Below are positions 61,390 to 64,000 of a stretch of 64,000 nt of DNA, piece by piece (position 1 is the stretch's first letter; every line of letters begins with the position of its first letter). Source of the DNA: an uncultured Flavobacterium sp. (GTDB taxonomy: Bacteria > Bacteroidota > Bacteroidia > Flavobacteriales > Flavobacteriaceae). Below the pieces are notes generated by a model. It had not been told where the DNA came from. It did no database searches and worked only from the letters and a program-made list of their open reading frames with translations. The stretch covers positions 19,738 through 83,737 of the forward strand of contig CALTVC010000015.1 in NCBI GenBank assembly GCA_943912855.1. The letters are read 5' to 3'. Both the position numbers and the translations under genes were made by a program.

Positions 61390-62724
61390 ATGGATACACT
61401 TATTCAGATTGCCCAACTTGTTTTAATGCTTTCGATACTAGTTATACTGCACGAATTTGGGCACTACATAACCGCAAAAATGTTTAAGGTACGTGTAGAA
61501 AAATTCTACCTTTTTATGGATGCGGGCTTCTCATTAATCAAAAAGAAAATAGGCGAAACCGAATGGGGCATTGGGTGGCTTCCGCTGGGAGGTTACGTAA
61601 AGCTGAGCGGTATGATAGACGAAAGCATGGACACCGAAGCCATGAAAAGCGAACCGCAACCGTGGGAATTCCGCTCTAAACCGGCTTGGCAAAGGCTTAT
61701 TATAATGCTGGGTGGTATTATTGTAAATATCCTTTTGGCGTGGCTTATCTTCACTGTACTATACAGCACGGTGGGTAAACAATATGTTAGTACTGCTGCC
61801 GTACAGGAACAAGGGCTTGCCTTTGGCTCGGTAGGTAAGCAGGCGGGTTTTCAGGATGGTGATAAGATACTTAAAGTAGACGGCGTTTACCAGCCACGTT
61901 TTGACCGTATGATGCTTGATGTGTTGCTTGGGCAGGACGTAGAAGTGCTTCGCAATGGTAAAACCGTTAAGATCCACCTTACCGACGAAAGCATCAAAGC
62001 GATTATGGATAAGGAAGGACGTGATTTTATTCATCCTATGACAAAAGTAACGCTTGTAGACAGCCTGTGGGCAGGACACGAAGCTATAAAGTCGGGTCTG
62101 AAAATAGGAGACAGTATTGTAGGTGTAGAGGGGCAGCCATTACGCTACATGGGGCAGATAGGTGAAGAGGCAGATAAGCATAAAAAAGGTAAACTAAACA
62201 TAAACATAAAGCGCGGTAATACTCCTATGACCATAACCACAGGTGTAGACAGTACCGGTATGCTGGGGCTTACACAGCGTTTACCTAACAAAAAGGATTT
62301 TGAAATTACCGAGAAGTTCAACTTCTTCCAGGCAATACCTGCTGCGGTAGATGAGTCGTACAGCCTTATTGTGTACAACATAAAGCAGTTTAAACTTATT
62401 CTGCGTCCAAGTACGGGTGCATACAAGCACGTAACAAGTGTGGTGGGTATAGCAAGCAAACTGCCTACATACTGGGATTGGGTATTTTTCTGGAAGTTTA
62501 CAGCACTGTTTTCGGTGGGTCTTGCCTTCATGAATATCCTTCCAATACCGGGATTAGACGGTGGTCATGCCATTTTTACCATTGCTGAAATGATAACAGG
62601 AAAAAAACTTTCAGATAAAGCAGCAGGTGTAGTGCAGACTGTAGGTATGGTTATTTTATTAAGTCTCATGGCTTTAGTGATGGGTAAAGACATCTGGCTT
62701 TTAGTGAAGGCAAAATTCTTTTAA
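61390..62724 (+). CDS. rseP: site-2 intramembrane metalloprotease RseP
   Basis: 444 residues from ATG 61390, the start that follows the -7 box. HEFGH zinc motif in the first helix (LVILHEFGHYITAKMF), a PDZ-like pair (about 130-320), and the third metal-ligand helix FMNILPIPGLDGGHAIFT. Cleaves membrane-bound anti-sigma factors or signal peptides. Position next to a tRNA gene; length normal. Confidence 0.93.
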   Translation: MDTLIQIAQLVLMLSILVILHEFGHYITAKMFKVRVEKFYLFMDAGFSLIKKKIGETEWGIGWLPLGGYVKLSGMIDESMDTEAMKSEPQPWEFRSKPAWQRLIIMLGGIIVNILLAWLIFTVLYSTVGKQYVSTAAVQEQGLAFGSVGKQAGFQDGDKILKVDGVYQPRFDRMMLDVLLGQDVEVLRNGKTVKIHLTDESIKAIMDKEGRDFIHPMTKVTLVDSLWAGHEAIKSGLKIGDSIVGVEGQPLRYMGQIGEEADKHKKGKLNINIKRGNTPMTITTGVDSTGMLGLTQRLPNKKDFEITEKFNFFQAIPAAVDESYSLIVYNIKQFKLILRPSTGAYKHVTSVVGIASKLPTYWDWVFFWKFTALFSVGLAFMNILPIPGLDGGHAIFTIAEMITGKKLSDKAAGVVQTVGMVILLSLMALVMGKDIWLLVKAKFF

Positions 62725-62741
62725 AAATTTTAGATTTTTTG

Positions 62742-62772
62742 TTTGGAGAATTTAAAAATGGGTGTATCTTTG
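62742..62772 (+). promoter_or_regulatory. canonical Bacteroidota promoter for tRNA-Asn
   Basis: -33 TTTG at 62742-62745 and -7 TATCTTTG at 62765-62772, 19 bp apart: the best promoter match in the window. Confidence 0.75.
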
Positions 62773-62851
62773 CACCGCAATAAAGGCGAAACACTAACGC
62801 CAACGTTCTTAAAGAAAAGATAAGTTTTTAAAACTTTTAAAATATACAGTT

Positions 62852-62925
62852 TCCTCCTTAGCTCAGTTGGTTAGAGCATCTGACTGTTAATCAGAGGGTC
62901 CTTGGTTCGAGCCCAAGAGGGGGAG
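62852..62925 (+). tRNA. tRNA-Asn (anticodon GTT)
   Basis: 74 nt. Acceptor stem TCCTCCT / AGGGGGA (one T-G pair), discriminator G at 62925. Anticodon arm TCTGA-CTGTTAA-TCAGA with GTT at 62886-62888. T arm CTTGG-TTCGAGC-CCAAG. CCA is not encoded. Confidence 0.95.
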
Positions 62926-64000
62926 CTTCATTGGAAAAGCCGCTAATTTTAGCGGCTTTTTTTATTTTAGCCTCTTCTAAGTCCTTGAAATTACGGGATA
63001 ATAGCTCCAAAATGGTGTTCGTCGAAGTGGTTCGAAAACCTCCCTTTTCTATTACTATATTTTCTGGAAATATAGTTCTCAAAAAACTACCTTTCTTACT
63101 GTCCTCCAATTGGTTAAAGCAGTTGTCAATGTTACAAAGGATTTCCACTGCACCATCAACGTATTTTACCAGCTGTTTTCCATTGCTTTTAAGACGAGAC
63201 AGTTCTTTATCGGCATCTTCGATTTTAGCTTTGTATCGTGAAGTAATTCTTGAAAACAAATCCATATCTATTTCGCGATTCATCAACCTGTCTTCTGCCT
63301 CTAGGATTAATTTATTGAGCGATTCCTGCTCATTTAAGAGTTCCGTTCGTCTTAATTGGACTTGCTGTTCGTTATCTTTAATTAAATCCCTCATAACCTC
63401 TTTAAATAGCTCTTTTACATTCGCATTCAATGATATTCCACCAAGAAGACTAACGACCTGATTGTGAAGTTCCGCCTTCTTAACCCTAATTTTACATTTG
63501 GATGTGCAGTGGTAATAATGATAATGACCGCCATTTCCCTTAGACTTACTTCCAGTAACTTTTTTTCCGCAAACTGAGCAGATGAGGCTTCCTTTTAAAG
63601 GGAACTCTGGGTTAATTGTGGTGGGCAACTTAGCATTAAGTTTCTTCCTTCCGTATAATACATCTTGAACTGTCTCAAATAGCTCTTTGCTTATTAAAGG
63701 TTCATGTAAACCTTTAACAATACAAGTAGCTTCTTTTTTGTACTCAGGAATTCTTATCTCGCCACAGTACACATTATTTCGGAGCATATTGTAAAACTGT
63801 TGTTTTTGAATTTTCAAGCCGTAGATTTCCTTAAAGCGTTTACGAATCACCTCTACTGCATCAATACCTTTACTTACTTCTAGGTAAGCTTTTTTAACAA
63901 TATTGGATTCATTATTAGCAACTAAAGATGTTTTATCAAGTATTTTTGAATTTGAGTAGCCAAATGGTGCTTTTCATAAGTAACATCCCTCTTTAGCGGC
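62891..64000 (-). pseudogene. large serine recombinase, interrupted by in-frame TGA, 5' end outside window
   Basis: Minus-strand reading frame from the window edge: AAKEGCYL, then TGA at 63974-63976, then KAPFGYSNSKILDKT... The region around the stop matches the start of the Recombinase domain (usually G-x-x-P-x-G-Y), suggesting a Gly GGA to TGA change. Downstream: recombinase domain to about residue 85 of the remaining frame (YGLKIQKQQFYNMLRNNVYCG), zinc ribbon (CSVCGKKVTGSKSK ... YHCTSKCK), a long coiled coil, and an end that runs into the tRNA-Asn gene (PPLGLEPRTL is encoded by antisense tRNA). Stop TGA at 62891-62893. The catalytic domain lies off the window. A sequencing error at the TGA cannot be excluded. 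Confidence 0.75.
62935..62963 (+). terminator. terminator of tRNA-Asn inside the recombinase reading frame
   Basis: 11-bp perfect arms AAAAGCCGCTA / TAGCGGCTTTT with ATTT loop and a T run. On the other strand it encodes part of the recombinase C-terminus. Confidence 0.8.

Noticed and set aside
62891..63850. Calling the recombinase an intact gene from GTG 63850
   Set aside because: The frame continues upstream through recognisable recombinase sequence to an in-frame TGA, so the GTG is an internal codon.

Overview
The window reads as chromosome of a member of the Flavobacteriaceae (Bacteroidota), Flavobacterium-like. Four things support this: Bacteroidota -7 promoter boxes (TAnnTTTG) in front of many genes with almost no Shine-Dalgarno sequences; type IX secretion (T9SS) sorting domains and the SprE/PorW gliding/T9SS lipoprotein; an ATP synthase operon containing atpB-E-F-H-A-G but not the beta and epsilon genes; and flavobacterial families of unknown function (DUF4254, DUF5687 and others, named from memory of the families, not from a search).

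Layout. 1-5 kb: end of a family 9 glycosyltransferase gene, small membrane and lipoprotein genes, an Xaa-Pro aminopeptidase and recO. 5.1-13.4 kb: a co-directional surface-polysaccharide cluster (flippase, hexapeptide acyltransferase, polymerase-like protein, two GT-B glycosyltransferases, ligase-like protein, initiating sugar-phosphate transferase). 13.4-18.5 kb: purD, upp and conserved flavobacterial genes, ending in a second GT9. 18.7-19.8 kb: a ferredoxin-type flavin reductase. 19.8-27.7 kb: the most unusual region, a PadR regulator followed by eight tandem, often overlapping paralogous membrane proteins that share a cytosolic D-h-x-x-E-[LM]-x-D-H motif, then a DUF5687-type ABC permease and its ATPase, closed by a strong terminator. 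A perfect inverted repeat over the padR promoter suggests autoregulation.

27.8-36.8 kb: sprE/porW, a bactofilin, atpZ, a small membrane protein and the F1Fo ATP synthase operon with hairpins between some genes. 36.9-45 kb: a secreted protein and two giant tandem T9SS-exported paralogues built from FN3, GEVED and a duplicated beta-rich module. 45.3-62.7 kb: ordinary housekeeping and metabolic genes (thioesterase, HU/SPOR protein, dprA, dinB, prolyl oligopeptidase, membrane-anchored MutS-like ATPase, oxidoreductases, rseP), with intergenic palindromic repeats at 48.3, 56.7-56.9 and 59.4-59.65 kb. 62.85-64 kb: tRNA-Asn(GTT), whose 3' part is overlapped antisense by the end of a large serine recombinase gene broken by an in-frame TGA. 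The right edge therefore looks like the boundary of an integrated element.

How it fits together: the polysaccharide genes and the T9SS genes both shape the cell surface. The PadR/paralogue/ABC operon looks like a signal-responsive envelope transport system in which many related sensor-like membrane proteins accompany one transporter. That reading is inference from gene order and motifs.
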